In this document: one piece after another, positions 29,585 to 39,192 of the stretch
How the letters are laid out: every line of letters begins with the position of its first letter
Numbering within the stretch: the stretch's first letter is position 1
Assembly (NCBI RefSeq): GCF_029392895.1
Contig: NZ_CP114200.1
Span: 6,454,501 to 6,518,500 of the forward strand
Length of the DNA stretch: 64,000 bases
Direction: 5' to 3'
From: Streptomyces sp. 71268
GTDB taxonomy: Bacteria > Actinomycetota > Actinomycetes > Streptomycetales > Streptomycetaceae
The notes under the pieces: generated by a model
The model's input: only the letters and a program-made list of their open reading frames with translations
What the model was told of the DNA's origin: nothing
Databases searched by the model: none
Position numbers and translations under genes: made by a program

Positions 29585-29649
29585 GCGGGGCGTGCCGAAG
29601 GTGCTCACGGCCGGGGGCGAGGCGGCGGTGCCTCGTCTGACCGGTGGGA

Positions 29650-30600
29650 TCAGGCGGTCTTGGCGGGGACCGCCGCGTTACGCCGCTCGATGGCCTGCTG
29701 GTAGAGCCGGCCCGCGCGGTAGGAGGAGCGGACCAGCGGGCCCGACATGACGCCGGCGTAGCCGATCTCCTCCGCCTCCTCCTGCAGCTCCACGAACTCC
29801 TGCGGCTTCACCCAGCGCTCGACGGGGTGGTGGCGGGGGGTGGGGCGCAGGTACTGCGTGATGGTGATCAGCTCGCAGCCCGCCTCGTACAGGTCGTGCA
29901 GCGCCTCGCTGATCTCCGCGCGCTCCTCGCCCATGCCCAGGATCAGGTTGGACTTGGTGACCAGGCCGGCCTCGCGGGCCTTGGTGATGACCTCAAGAGA
30001 GCGCTCGTAGCGGAAGCCGGGGCGGATGCGCCGGAAGATGCGGGGCACCGTCTCGACGTTGTGGGCGAGCACCTCGGGCCGGGAGGAGAAGACCTCGGCG
30101 AGGGCGGCGGGCTCGGCGTTGAAGTCCGGGATGAGGAGTTCGACGCCGGTGTCCGGCATCGCCGCGTGGATCTGGCGCACGGTCTCCGCGTACAGCCAGG
30201 CGCCGCCGTCCTCCAGGTCGTCGCGGGCGACGCCGGTGATGGTGGCGTAGCGCAGCTCCATCTGCTGTACGGACTCCGCGACCCGGCGGGGCTCGTCGCG
30301 GTCGAGCGCCTGCGGCTTGCCGGTGTCGATCTGGCAGAAGTCACAGCGCCGGGTGCACTGGTCGCCGCCGATCAGGAACGTCGCCTCGCGGTCCTCCCAG
30401 CACTCGAAGATGTTGGGACAGCCAGCCTCCTGGCACACCGTGTGCAGGCCCTCGGTCTTGACCAGCTTCTGCAACTGGTTGTACTCGGGACCCATCTTCG
30501 CCCGGGTCTTGATCCACTCGGGCTTGCGCTCGATGGGGGTCTGGCTGTTCCGGACCTCCAGGCGCAACATCTTGCGTCCATCGGGTGCGACTGCGGACAC
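29650..30600 (-). CDS. lipA: lipoyl synthase
   Basis: A 316-residue radical-SAM enzyme. Start GTG 30600 ([20 protein letters not shown]) is preferred: GGAG lies nine bases before it, whereas the earlier GTG at 30609 abuts that site. Auxiliary cluster cysteines are Cys56, Cys61 and Cys67 ([12 protein letters not shown]); the radical-SAM cluster is Cys82, Cys86 and Cys89 (CTRRCDFC). The C-terminal SSYRAGRLY contains the conserved serine that contacts the auxiliary cluster. Reaction: insertion of two sulfurs into octanoyl groups on lipoyl domains. Partner: LipB encoded just upstream. Targets in this window include the two lipoyl domains of SucB. Confidence 0.97.
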   Translation of the reverse strand: MSAVAPDGRKMLRLEVRNSQTPIERKPEWIKTRAKMGPEYNQLQKLVKTEGLHTVCQEAGCPNIFECWEDREATFLIGGDQCTRRCDFCQIDTGKPQALDRDEPRRVAESVQQMELRYATITGVARDDLEDGGAWLYAETVRQIHAAMPDTGVELLIPDFNAEPAALAEVFSSRPEVLAHNVETVPRIFRRIRPGFRYERSLEVITKAREAGLVTKSNLILGMGEERAEISEALHDLYEAGCELITITQYLRPTPRHHPVERWVKPQEFVELQEEAEEIGYAGVMSGPLVRSSYRAGRLYQQAIERRNAAVPAKTA

Positions 30601-30716
30601 GTCCGGCACTCCACTTCGCTTGGCGCGGCTTTCGAATCTTCGGCGAACACCAGGGTACGCCCGTATATCGCGTGCTCTTCTGTCGAGACCAACCCGCGAG
30701 CTGCGGGGTGCATTCC

Positions 30717-31526
30717 TCAGACAGCGCGGGGCAGCGGCACGCTTTCGGCCAGCACGTCCGCCAGGTGCCGCTCGACCAGCGGGAGCACCTCAAGGACGGT
30801 CACGTCGCGCCCCAGCTCGTGGGAGAGGGAGGTCACGCCGGCGTCGCGGATGCCGCACGGCACGATGCGGTCGAACGACGTGTTGTCCGGGTTGCAGTTC
30901 AGCGAGAAGCCGTGCATGGTCACGCCCTTGGCGATGCGTACGCCGATGGCGGCCAGCTTGCGGTCCTCGCGGCGCTGGCCCGCGTTGGAGGGGGCGTACT
31001 CCGGGCCGTTGAGCCGGGCGTCGAACTCCTCGTCGGTCAGTCGCGGGTCGAAGTCCAGGTCGAGGCCGCCGATGGCCGGGCGCTGCTCGACCGGGTCGCC
31101 GAGCACCCACACGCCGCTGCGCCCCTCGACGCGGGTGGTCTCCACGCCCAGCTCCGCGCAGGTGCGCAGCAGCGCCTCCTCCAGCCGCCGTACGTGGGCG
31201 ATCACGTCCACCGGGCGCGGCAGCTTCAGGATGGGGTAGCCGACGAGTTGTCCGGGGCCGTGCCAGGTGATCTTGCCGCCGCGGTCCACGTCCACCACGG
31301 GGGTGCCGTCCAGGGGGCGTTCGTTGTCGGCCGTGCGCCGTCCCGCGGTGTAGACCTCGGGGTGCTCAAGGAGCAGGCAGGTGTCCGGGATCTCGTCGGC
31401 GAAGCGTGCCGAGTGCACCCGGCGCTGCTCTTGCCAAGCCTCCTGGTACTCGACCGCGTCCGCGCCGAATCCCAGGTGGACGAAGCGCAGCTCGCTCTGA
31501 TCTCCGTGTGGCTGGGGAAGCCCCAT
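30717..31526 (-). CDS. lipB: octanoyl-ACP:protein N-octanoyltransferase
   Basis: A 269-residue protein; the start at 31526 follows GAAGGAGCTGCC. Family motifs: [33 protein letters not shown], and the catalytic pair, Lys in [20 protein letters not shown] and Cys in [14 protein letters not shown]. Reaction: moves octanoate from ACP to the lipoyl-domain lysine, before sulfur insertion by LipA. It includes an insert of about 40 residues rich in acidic residues between GVWVLGD and EDRKLAAIG, usual in streptomycete LipB. The 116-base spacing to the lipA start suggests that the two genes form an operon or have closely spaced promoters. Confidence 0.95.
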   Translation of the reverse strand: MGLPQPHGDQSELRFVHLGFGADAVEYQEAWQEQRRVHSARFADEIPDTCLLLEHPEVYTAGRRTADNERPLDGTPVVDVDRGGKITWHGPGQLVGYPILKLPRPVDVIAHVRRLEEALLRTCAELGVETTRVEGRSGVWVLGDPVEQRPAIGGLDLDFDPRLTDEEFDARLNGPEYAPSNAGQRREDRKLAAIGVRIAKGVTMHGFSLNCNPDNTSFDRIVPCGIRDAGVTSLSHELGRDVTVLEVLPLVERHLADVLAESVPLPRAV

Positions 31527-32090
31527 GGCAGCTCCTTCGAACAAACTCGCAACCGTTTCGCCTCCGCCACTGTACGGCGGTGCCGCGACCTGCCGGCACG
31601 CGGCCGTCGGACGCGCCCGCCCGGCGCGGGGCGTGGGGCGCGCGACCCCGCCCGCGCCGGCCTGCCGCGCGGCGCCCGGGAGCCGACCGGCGCGCGCGAT
31701 GGGGGCGGCCAAGGGAGCGCCAGGAGGCGGGCCGGAGGGCGGGCGGGGGGCGGCCCGCGCGGCGGGCGGGACCGGGGCACGCCGGCGTGGGGCGGGGGGA
31801 GTGGCGGGGGCGAGTTCGAGCCGTGGCCGGGGCGGTGGTCGGCCGGGTTTCGACCGCGCCCGGGTGGAGGCGGGGGCGAGGCCGTGCCAAAGCCTGAGGT
31901 GGGGTCGTTGCCGGACGCGGGAGGCGGGCGGGCCTGCGCCGGAGCGAACGGGCGTGAGCTGGGCGTTACGTATCTCATCGCTTCTCACACGATCGGATGA
32001 ATGCGGGGCGAAGCTGGCGAGTAGCGCACTGTCAACCGCTAAATTCACGCCGTTCCACAGAGCGATGCGATCAGGGAGACCGGCAGGCTG
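31527..32090. other. 564-base divergent control region
   Basis: Intergenic region between leftward lipB and the rightward HTH regulator. The middle (31600-31900) is extremely G-rich low complexity with no supported gene. Bases 31955-32085 are less GC-rich (TTACGTATCTCATCGCTTCT and following) and are the likely promoter of the regulator. Bases 31527-31575 are the likely lipB leader. Confidence 0.55.
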
Positions 32091-33716
32091 ATGACGGAAC
32101 GATCCCCGCAGCACACCCCCAACCGTCAGCTCGCCGCGCTTATCGCCGAGGCCGGTTTCTCGCACGCGGGCCTCGCCCGGCGAGTGGACCAGCTCGGGCT
32201 TGAGCACGGCCTTGACCTGCGATACGACAAGACGTCGGTAACGCGCTGGCTACGCGGGCAGCAGCCGCGTGGCACGACCCCGGCACTGATCGCCGAGGTC
32301 TTCACCCGCCGCCTCGGCAGGCGCCTGTCCGCCCAGGACCTCGGCCTCGACGCGTGCGCCCCGGTCTACGCGGGACTGGAGTTCGCGTCCTCGCCGGAGG
32401 AGGCGGTGGACATTGTCAGCGGACTGTGGCGGAAGGACTCCGGCAGCCACAGCGAACTACGGAAGATCGCCTTCACGCCGGCCGGTCTGGTGGTCCCCAG
32501 CCGGGACTGGCTGATCGGACGGGCCGACGACCGGGTGGCCCGCGGCGTCCCCGCCCCCACCAGGCCGGGCCAGCCAGGGCCCGAGGGCGCCGGCCGACCC
32601 GGCGTCGGCGCACCGCGCGCCGGCGGGCCCACCCCCAGCGGGGTCGGCCGTGGCGGCGCACCGGGCACACCCGGCGGGCCGGGCGCGGGACAGCCGGCGG
32701 TCGCCGGCGCCGCGGGCGCCGTGGCGGGCGTCGGCAACGCGCGCGTGCCGCTGCAGAACCGGGTCGCGGTGCCGCGCCAGCGGCTCACCGACCGCACCGA
32801 CCGGGGCCCGGGCCACCGGGTCACCGCCGGCGACATCGCCGCGCTGCGCTCGGTCGGCGAACTCTTCCGGGCGCTGGACCACGCCTACGGCGGCGGCCAC
32901 GCCCGGCAGGCGCTGGTGCGCTACCTGGAGCACGAGGGCGAGCCCATGCTGCGCGGCAGCTACGGCGAGACCATCGGGCGCCGCCTGTTCGCCGCCATCG
33001 CGGACCTGACCCGGCTGGCCGGCTGGACCTCGTACGACATCGCCGCGCACGGGCTGGCGCAGCGCTACTTCGTGCAGGCCCTGCGGCTGACCCAGGCCGC
33101 GGGGGACCGGGCGTACGGCAGCTACGTGCTGGTCACGATGAGCCGGCAGGCCGTCTACCTGGGCCACGGCCGGGAGGCGGTGCAGCTCGCGCGGGTGGCG
33201 CAACAGGGCGTGGGCTCCGGGGCGCCGCCGGTGGTGCAGGCGCTGTTGCACGCCGCCGAGGCGCGCGGGCACGCCGTCCTGTCCGAGGCCCGGGCCTGCA
33301 CGGCGTCGCTGGCGCGGGCGGAACGGGCGCTGGAGACGGCGCGGCCGGGCGACGACGTGCCGTACTGGGCGCGCTTCTTCGACGAGTCGCAGCTCGCCGA
33401 CGACTTCGGGCACTGCTACCGCGACCTCCAGCAGTACCGCGCCGCCGCCCAGCACGCGGAGCGCTCGCTCCAGCTCCGCGGCGCGGGGTTCGCGCGCAGC
33501 CGGGTGTTCTGCCGGGTGGTGCTGGCGACGGCCCGGCTCGGGCTCGGCGAGCTGGAGCAGGCGTGCGCGCTGGGCGCGGAGGCGGCCCAGCAGGCGGCGG
33601 AGATGCGCTCGGCGCGCGCGGTGGAGTACGTGCGCGACTTCGAGCGCCGGCTCGAACCGTACCGGGACGCGGCCCCGGTACGCGGGTACCGGGAGCGGGT
33701 GGCGGCCCTGGGGTGA
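32091..33716 (+). CDS. HTH/TPR-type transcriptional regulator (NsdA-like)
   Basis: A 541-residue protein. The N-terminal 75 residues ([24 protein letters not shown], then [25 protein letters not shown]) form the helix-turn-helix of the streptomycete NsdA-like regulators. A Gly/Pro/Ala-rich linker spans about 145-225. The C-terminal 300 residues are helical repeats of tetratricopeptide character ([33 protein letters not shown] and later units). Members of this group influence development and antibiotic production. The start codon is ATG 32091, just after a CAGGCTG stretch. It lies divergent from lipB, a position kept in related genomes. Confidence 0.82.
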   Translation: MTERSPQHTPNRQLAALIAEAGFSHAGLARRVDQLGLEHGLDLRYDKTSVTRWLRGQQPRGTTPALIAEVFTRRLGRRLSAQDLGLDACAPVYAGLEFASSPEEAVDIVSGLWRKDSGSHSELRKIAFTPAGLVVPSRDWLIGRADDRVARGVPAPTRPGQPGPEGAGRPGVGAPRAGGPTPSGVGRGGAPGTPGGPGAGQPAVAGAAGAVAGVGNARVPLQNRVAVPRQRLTDRTDRGPGHRVTAGDIAALRSVGELFRALDHAYGGGHARQALVRYLEHEGEPMLRGSYGETIGRRLFAAIADLTRLAGWTSYDIAAHGLAQRYFVQALRLTQAAGDRAYGSYVLVTMSRQAVYLGHGREAVQLARVAQQGVGSGAPPVVQALLHAAEARGHAVLSEARACTASLARAERALETARPGDDVPYWARFFDESQLADDFGHCYRDLQQYRAAAQHAERSLQLRGAGFARSRVFCRVVLATARLGLGELEQACALGAEAAQQAAEMRSARAVEYVRDFERRLEPYRDAAPVRGYRERVAALG

Positions 33717-33887
33717 GCCGGGACGTCGTGCACGAAGAGGGGCGTCGAACAGGCGTCGTACGGCCGGTTCCGCGTTCGGGTGCGGCGCGGGCGCGAGTGG
33801 GAGCGGTTGCACGACCCACCCGGCGCGCGCGTGCCGTACGTGGCTCCCGCGGGCCGGCCGCCGCCTCCCCGGCCGGCCCGCGGGCGG

Positions 33888-35204
33888 TCAGGCGGCCGCG
33901 CTGAGAGGCGTGGCGTCGCAGCCCGGGTTCAGGCCGAAGTCGCGCAGGACTTCCCGGGCCGCGCGGCGCCCGGAGTGCAGCGCGCCCTGGGCCGAACTGG
34001 TGTCGCGGTGGTCGCCGCACACGTACAGGCCGTGCAGCAGCCGCACCGGGCGGCGCAGGTCGTGCGGCGCGGGCATGGCCGGCACCGCGTAGGGGTCGGG
34101 GAAGGCGGCGAGCAGCCGCCAGTCGCGGGTGGAGGTGGCGTAGACGCGCGCGAGCTGGCCGCGCGCGGCGCGCTCCAGCGTGCCGGCCGGCTCCGTCGCC
34201 GCCGCGCCGAGCGCGACCGCCGTGACGAGCGCCTGCCCCGGCCGGCTGCGCGCCGGGTCCACCTCGCTGGCCACCATCGTGTACGCGACGGGGCCGCGCC
34301 GGTCGCCGGCCAACACGAGCGCGGGCTCGCGCAACGGCGCGCTCGGCGCCGCGTAGTGCAACACCGTCACCGGGTGGAAGGCCGGCAGGCGCAGCCCGGG
34401 CAGCAGGTCGGCCGCGGCCTTGGCGCCGGTGGCCACGACCACCGAACGGCAGCTCAGCTCGCCGTGTTCGGCGGTGGCCACCCGGGTGGTGGAGGTGGAG
34501 ACGGCGCGTACGCCGGTGCGCACCGTCCCGGGCGGCAGCAGGGCCGCCAGCAGCTCCGGGACCGCGGCGGCGCCGCCCGCGGCCAGCGACAGCCGGCCGC
34601 GCGCGTATCCGCGCAGCGCCAGATCGGCGCAGCGGCTTGAGGTGATCAGCTCCGGGTCGGAGAGCAGCGCCGTCAGCAGGGGGCGCAGGAAGCCGTCGAT
34701 GGTGCGCGAGGGCAGCCCACGGACCGTCAGGGACGCGGCGGTCGGGCGCTCGGGGCGCGCGAGGAGCCGGTGCGTTGGCACCGCCGCGAGCCGGCTGAGG
34801 GCGGCGCCGAGCCGGGCTTGGTCGAGCCCGCCGGCGCGCGGCGCGCGGGCCGCCGTCGCCAGCGCGCGCGCCGTGGTGAACGCGCCGCCGGCGCCGCGCG
34901 GCTCGCCCATCCGGTGCGTGCGGCCCTCGCCGTGCACCAGCACGCCGGGCGACAGCGGGCGCAGGGGCAGCTCCCCGAGCCCCGGCGTGCGCCGCAGCTC
35001 GGGGAAGGAGGTGTTGAGGAACTCGCCGGTGCGGTCGAGCCGGAATCCGTCGATGTCGTCGGTCGTCATGCGCCCGCCGACCCTGGGTTCGGCCTCCAGG
35101 ACCCGCACCGTCAGCCCGGCGCTGGTCAGTTGGTGAGCCGCGGCGAGGCCGGCCAGACCGGCCCCGACGATGACGACGTCCGTGTGGCGTGCGCTGCCGA
35201 GCAC
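33888..35204 (-). CDS. FAD-dependent amine-oxidase/phytoene-desaturase-like oxidoreductase
   Basis: A 438-residue flavoprotein starting at GTG 35204 after GGGGAGGGGC. The N-terminal dinucleotide fold is complete: VVIVGAGLAGLAAAHQLTSAGLTVRVLEAEPRVGGRM (GxGxxG, then Glu, then the GG motif). The C-terminal FAD contact is LHGLYVCGDHRDTSSAQGALHSGRRAAREVL. It resembles phytoene-dehydrogenase/protoporphyrinogen-oxidase-type enzymes; the substrate is unknown. The next rightward gene in the same direction is an SDR-type nucleotide epimerase, but a 416-base gap argues against tight coupling. Confidence 0.85.
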   Translation of the reverse strand: MLGSARHTDVVIVGAGLAGLAAAHQLTSAGLTVRVLEAEPRVGGRMTTDDIDGFRLDRTGEFLNTSFPELRRTPGLGELPLRPLSPGVLVHGEGRTHRMGEPRGAGGAFTTARALATAARAPRAGGLDQARLGAALSRLAAVPTHRLLARPERPTAASLTVRGLPSRTIDGFLRPLLTALLSDPELITSSRCADLALRGYARGRLSLAAGGAAAVPELLAALLPPGTVRTGVRAVSTSTTRVATAEHGELSCRSVVVATGAKAAADLLPGLRLPAFHPVTVLHYAAPSAPLREPALVLAGDRRGPVAYTMVASEVDPARSRPGQALVTAVALGAAATEPAGTLERAARGQLARVYATSTRDWRLLAAFPDPYAVPAMPAPHDLRRPVRLLHGLYVCGDHRDTSSAQGALHSGRRAAREVLRDFGLNPGCDATPLSAAA

Positions 35205-35620
35205 GTGCCCCTCCCCGAGGTCGCTGCGATGTATCTGGGGCCTGATGCCCTCAACTGGCTAGGGCGATGCGTGAACCGAACTCGACGGTAGAAAGAAAGC
35301 CGGGCGACGGCAGTCGCGCATCGACCGAGCACGGTCGCACGACGGTCGCACGCGCGTCGGGTGGTACCGGCGGGCGGCGCGGGCACCGGTGGTGGGGCCG
35401 GGGGCGCGAGGGCGCGCGGGCGTGAGCCCCGCGCCGCCGGCACGCGGCACGCGGCGCACGGCACGGCGGGCGCGGGGAAGCCGGCGGCGCGCGGGTGCCG
35501 GCGGCGCGGGGGAGCCGGTGGTGTGGGCGGCGCCGGGCGGGCGGGGTGGTGGCGGTCCGGGTCAGCGTGCGCCGGTGGTGGGCGGGGCCGCGCCGGCGGC
35601 CTCCGTCCGCCGCCCCGTGC
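35205..35620 (-). other. 416-base gap without a gene
   Basis: Left 100 bases (around 35225-35300) are less GC-rich and probably hold the promoter of the FAD oxidoreductase. The rest is G-rich low-complexity sequence (GCGGGCGCGGG-type runs). No hairpin was singled out as terminator for the gene ending at 35621. Confidence 0.5.
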
Positions 35621-36505
35621 TCAGGCGGCCCGGATCGCGTCGTCGATGTGTGGGAAGGCGAAGCTGAACCCGGTGTCCAACAGGCGCCGGGGGAGGACGC
35701 GTTGGCTGCTCAGAACGTCGGTGGAGAGTTCGCCGAGGGCGAGCCGCAGCGCGGGCCGGGGCACGGCCAGCTTCGCGGGCCGGCGCAGCACGCGCCCCAT
35801 GGCGGCGGTGACCTCGCGGTTGGTGACCGGCTCGGGCGCGGTGAGGTTCACCGGGCCCGACAGCGACTCGGTCGCGATGACGTGGCGCAGCGCCGCCACC
35901 TCGTCCCGCAGGGCGATGAAGCTCCAGTACTGGTCGCCGGTGCCGAGCCGGCCGCCGAGCCCCATCCGGAACAGCGGGAACATCCGCCCCCAGGCTCCGC
36001 CGCCGCGCGCCACCACCAGACCGGTGCGGGCGTACACGGTGCGGATGCCGGCCTCGACGGCGGGTTCCGCCGCCTCCTCCCACTCCTGGCACAGGTCGGC
36101 CAGGAAGCCGTGCCCGGGCGGGGTGTCCTCGTCCACCGGGCGGTCCCCGGTGTCGCCGTAGACGCCGATGGCGCTGCCCGAGACCAGCACGGCGGGCGGG
36201 GTGTCGAGCGACGCGACGGCCTCGGCGATCGCGGCGGTGCCCAGCACCCGGCTGTCCCGCAACTCCCGTTTGCGCGCCGCGCTCCAGCGCCGGTCGCCGA
36301 TGCCCGCGCCGGCCAGATGGACGACGGCCTCACAGCCGATCAGCCCGCTGGCGTCCACCCACTGCCGGTGTGGATCCCACTCCACCTCGTGGTCGGTGCG
36401 TGGGGCACGTCGTACGAGGCGTACGACGTGGTGGCCGTCGCCCCGCAACGCGTGGGCGAGCGCGGAGCCGATGAGGCCGGACGCACCGGTGACTGCAATA
36501 CGCAT
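35621..36505 (-). CDS. TIGR01777-type SDR epimerase (YfcH/SDR39U1 family)
   Basis: A 294-residue protein. MRIAVTGASGLIGSALAHALRGDGHHVVRLVRR gives the nucleotide-binding GxxGxxG. It is followed by the family hallmarks VVHLAGAGIGDRRWSAARKRELRDSRVLGT, VSGSAIGVYGDTGDRPVDE and the C-terminal DUF1731 part LLDTGFSFAFPHIDDAIRA. An ATG nine bases earlier (36514) is possible. Function in bacteria is not established; homologues bind NADPH. It is regularly located near the lipoate genes in Streptomyces. Confidence 0.88.
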   Translation of the reverse strand: MRIAVTGASGLIGSALAHALRGDGHHVVRLVRRAPRTDHEVEWDPHRQWVDASGLIGCEAVVHLAGAGIGDRRWSAARKRELRDSRVLGTAAIAEAVASLDTPPAVLVSGSAIGVYGDTGDRPVDEDTPPGHGFLADLCQEWEEAAEPAVEAGIRTVYARTGLVVARGGGAWGRMFPLFRMGLGGRLGTGDQYWSFIALRDEVAALRHVIATESLSGPVNLTAPEPVTNREVTAAMGRVLRRPAKLAVPRPALRLALGELSTDVLSSQRVLPRRLLDTGFSFAFPHIDDAIRAA

Positions 36506-36726
36506 GCCCGCCATCCTGCCCCCGATCGGCCCGGCGATGTGCCCGGACAGGCGGGTGGGCGCCGCGCGGCGGTCGGGCCGGGCACATCCGCGAGCGGCCC
36601 GGGGGTGCCGGGGGCCGGGGCCCGGTGGCACAGTGATCCACATGTGCGAACCCGCGCCCGCCGCGCCCCCCGGCCGACCCGCCCGTATCCGCCCGCTCCG
36701 CACCCGCCGCGCCGGCCAAGCTCACT

Positions 36727-36807
36727 GTGCCTGGCGCGCCGGCCGAGCCCGCTGTGCCTGGTGTGCCGGCCGAGTCCGCCGTGGCCGTCGCGTCGGCCGA
36801 GCCCGTC
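36727..36807 (+). repeat. three 27-bp tandem repeats
   Basis: Units begin at 36727, 36754 and 36781, each opening with GTG and containing GCCGGCCGAG or a variant; a more degenerate fourth unit may precede at 36700. The unit length is a multiple of three, so copy number can change without frameshift. Confidence 0.8.
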
Positions 36808-37320
36808 GCGACGGGTGGGCCGGCGCCCGTGGCGGGTGTGGTGGTGCGGCCCGCGCGGCGGGCCGACGGGGAGGCGCTGGCCGCCATCGACCGGCGCGTG
36901 TGGTCCACGGTGCACTCGCCCGCGCCCGCGCCGTCGAGGGACCCGGGCCAGCCGTTCTTCGACGACCAGGGCCCGCCGGCGCAGTACCTGGTGGTCGAGG
37001 TGGACGGCCGGGTCGCCGGCTACATCCGGCTGTGCCCGCCGACGCCACTGGCGTCCAACGCCCACGTACGGCAGATCCTGGGGCTCGCCGTCGACGACGG
37101 GGCCCGGGGGCGTGGCGCGGCGCGCGCCCTGCTGCGCGCGGCGTGCGCCCAGGCGCGTGCGGAAGGCGCCACGCGGCTCACGCTGCGCGTGCTGGGGCAC
37201 AACGACGCGGCCCGGAAGCTGTACGCGTCCGAGGGGTTCGCCGTGGAGGGCGTGCTGCCCGGGGAGTTCCTGCTCGCGGGCGCGTACGTGGACGACGTGC
37301 TGATGGGGCGCGCCCTGTGA
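36727..37320 (+). CDS. GNAT family N-acetyltransferase with repeat-encoded N-terminus
   Basis: A 197-codon frame whose residues 38-195 are a GNAT domain: VVVRPARRADGEALAAIDRRVW, motif A ILGLAVDDGARGRGAARALLRAA and motif B LTLRVLGHNDAARKLYASEGFAVEG. The protein substrate is unknown. The first 27 codons are three 27-bp tandem repeats (9-residue units VPGAPAEPA, VPGVPAESA and VAVASAEPV), and GTG 36727 has no ribosome site. An ATG at 36642 lies in another frame and would need a +1 shift to join. The true start is therefore uncertain, and a frameshift in the repeat is possible. A second copy of the last dozen bases plus stop follows at 37323-37340. Confidence 0.75.
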   Translation: MPGAPAEPAVPGVPAESAVAVASAEPVATGGPAPVAGVVVRPARRADGEALAAIDRRVWSTVHSPAPAPSRDPGQPFFDDQGPPAQYLVVEVDGRVAGYIRLCPPTPLASNAHVRQILGLAVDDGARGRGAARALLRAACAQARAEGATRLTLRVLGHNDAARKLYASEGFAVEGVLPGEFLLAGAYVDDVLMGRAL

Positions 37321-37384
37321 GGCCGGGGCGCGCCCTGTGAGGCGTCGGGCCCGCCCCTCGGGAGGCGGGTCGTAGCTTCGGGGG

Positions 37385-37912
37385 TCAGCCGCCCGCGCCC
37401 CGGAACCGGTCCCACAGCAGCGGGAAGCGGTCCGCGAGCGCCTTGTCGTCGCGCAGCGGGAGGGCGGGGCCGGCCGGCTCGCCCGGCGGCTCGGGAAGGC
37501 CGAGGTCGGGCGTTTCGAGGCCGGTGAGCTGCTCGTACGCCTCGTCCGCCGCGTAGCCCAGGTCCTCCGCGTCACCGTCCGCGCGCGGGTCGAAGTCGGC
37601 CAGCAGCCGCGCCAGGTCGTCGGGCTCGTGCAGCGCCCCCTCGAAGACCTCCCTGCCCTGCCCGATCAGCCAGCAGCGGAAGTCGTCGAACACGTCCTCG
37701 CTCGCGTCGTCCAGCAACACGGTGGCGGCGCCCCACAGGTCCCAGCGGTAGGCGCGGTGGTAGCGCGCCTCAAAGTGGCGCGCGAAGTCGGCCACGGAGT
37801 CCGGGTCGAGTCGCAGCAACTGGTCGATGAGCAGGTCCGCCTGGTACTCGGGGTCGCCGTCCGCGGCCTCGCGCGAGGCGTCGATCAGTGCCCAGAACTC
37901 CGTCTCGTCCAT
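37385..37912 (-). CDS. DUF4240 domain protein
   Basis: A 175-residue acidic protein. MDETEFWALIDASREAADGDPEYQADLLIDQLLRLDPDSVADF is the DUF4240 start, followed by the typical HRAYRWDLWGAATVLLDDASEDVFDDFRCWLIGQGREVFEGAL. An in-frame ATG at 37927 would add five residues. There are no membrane segments and the function is unknown. It is convergent with the GNAT gene, 64 bases apart. Confidence 0.85.
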   Translation of the reverse strand: MDETEFWALIDASREAADGDPEYQADLLIDQLLRLDPDSVADFARHFEARYHRAYRWDLWGAATVLLDDASEDVFDDFRCWLIGQGREVFEGALHEPDDLARLLADFDPRADGDAEDLGYAADEAYEQLTGLETPDLGLPEPPGEPAGPALPLRDDKALADRFPLLWDRFRGAGG

Positions 37913-38159
37913 CACAGGGACCAGCATCGGCCCTGCGCCATGGCCGTGCACGCCGAGCGCCCCGGATGCGGCTGTGTCGTTACCGCGCACGGGGTCGGTC
38001 CGTTATTTCCCAGTTCGTACGACCGCCGTGATTCGTCCGACCGCCGCGCGACGGCGTACGCCCGCGAAATCCTCGGCAATCACGACAGGAGATGACTCCT
38101 TTCCCCGACACAGTCATCCACGGCAACAACGTTTGGCACCGATGAAGGGACGAGGACAC

Positions 38160-39104
38160 GTGAACACCCAGGGCGGGCGCGCGCTGTCGGACAAGATCGC
38201 ACTGGTGGCGGGGGCGACCCGTGGCGCGAGCCGGGCGATCGCCATCGCCCTTGGCGAGGCGGGCGCGACCGTGTACGTCACGGGGCGCACCACGCGCGGC
38301 GACGACGGCGCCGGGGTCCGGCTGAGCGAGGTGGGCCGGGCGACCGAGACCATCGAGGAGACCGCCGAACTGGTCACGGCGGCCGGCGGCACGGGCATCG
38401 CCGTCCGCACCGACCACCTGGAGCCGGAACAGGTACGGGCCCTCGCGCGGCGCGTCGACGACGGGCACGGGCGGCTCGACATCCTCGTCAACGGCGTCTG
38501 GGGCGGCGACCGGCTGATCGAGTTCGACACCAAGGCGTGGGAGGTGGACCTCGACAAGGGGCTGCGGATGCTGCGGCTCGGCATCGACTCGCACCTGATC
38601 ACCCTCCACCACCTGCTCCCGCTGCTGATCCGGCGGCCCGGTGGCCTGGTCGTCGAGATGACCGACGGCACCGCCGACTTCAACGCCACCTACCGGGGCA
38701 ACCTCTTCTTCGACATCGCCAAGAACGTGCCGATCCGGGCCGCGTTCGGGGTCGCGGAGGAGTTGAAGGAGCACGGCGGCACGGCCGTCAGCATGTCGCC
38801 CGGCTTCCTGCGGTCGGAGGAGATGCTCGACCACTTCGGGGTCACCGAGGAGAACTGGCGCGACGCCATCGCGCGGGAACCGCACTTCGCCATCGCCGAG
38901 TCCCCGGCGCTCATCGGCAAGGCGGTGGCCGCGCTCGCCAGCGACGAGGACCGGGCCCGCTGGAACGGCGCCTCGCTCTCCAGCGGCGAACTGGCCAGGG
39001 TCTACGACTTCCGCGACACCGACGGCTCCCAGCCTGACTGCTTCGGCTACTTCCGCGACCTGGTCTTCGGCAAGAAGGAGGGATCGGTCGAGGACTACCG
39101 GTAG
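38160..39104 (+). CDS. short-chain dehydrogenase/reductase
   Basis: A 314-residue SDR; GTG 38160 follows GGACGAGG. The cofactor loop VAGATRGASRAIAIALGEAG (TGxxxGxG class, with Ala and Ser variants) is followed by VYVTGRTTR, an Arg-containing segment suggesting NADPH. The usual YxxxK is not in its normal form: the expected active-site stretch reads GNLFFDIAKNVPIRAAFGVAEEL, where a Tyr would normally precede the Lys by four. This substitution is also typical of the DHRS1-like family. Substrate unknown. Single gene, promoter probably in the less GC-rich 38090-38140 zone. Confidence 0.82.
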   Translation: MNTQGGRALSDKIALVAGATRGASRAIAIALGEAGATVYVTGRTTRGDDGAGVRLSEVGRATETIEETAELVTAAGGTGIAVRTDHLEPEQVRALARRVDDGHGRLDILVNGVWGGDRLIEFDTKAWEVDLDKGLRMLRLGIDSHLITLHHLLPLLIRRPGGLVVEMTDGTADFNATYRGNLFFDIAKNVPIRAAFGVAEELKEHGGTAVSMSPGFLRSEEMLDHFGVTEENWRDAIAREPHFAIAESPALIGKAVAALASDEDRARWNGASLSSGELARVYDFRDTDGSQPDCFGYFRDLVFGKKEGSVEDYR

Positions 39105-39192
39105 GGCGCGGCGCGCGCCACGGCGGTGCGCGGTACGCGATGCGGGTGAGCGGGGCGCGGGGGAGCGGGGTGAGCGGCGCGCCGGGCCGGCG

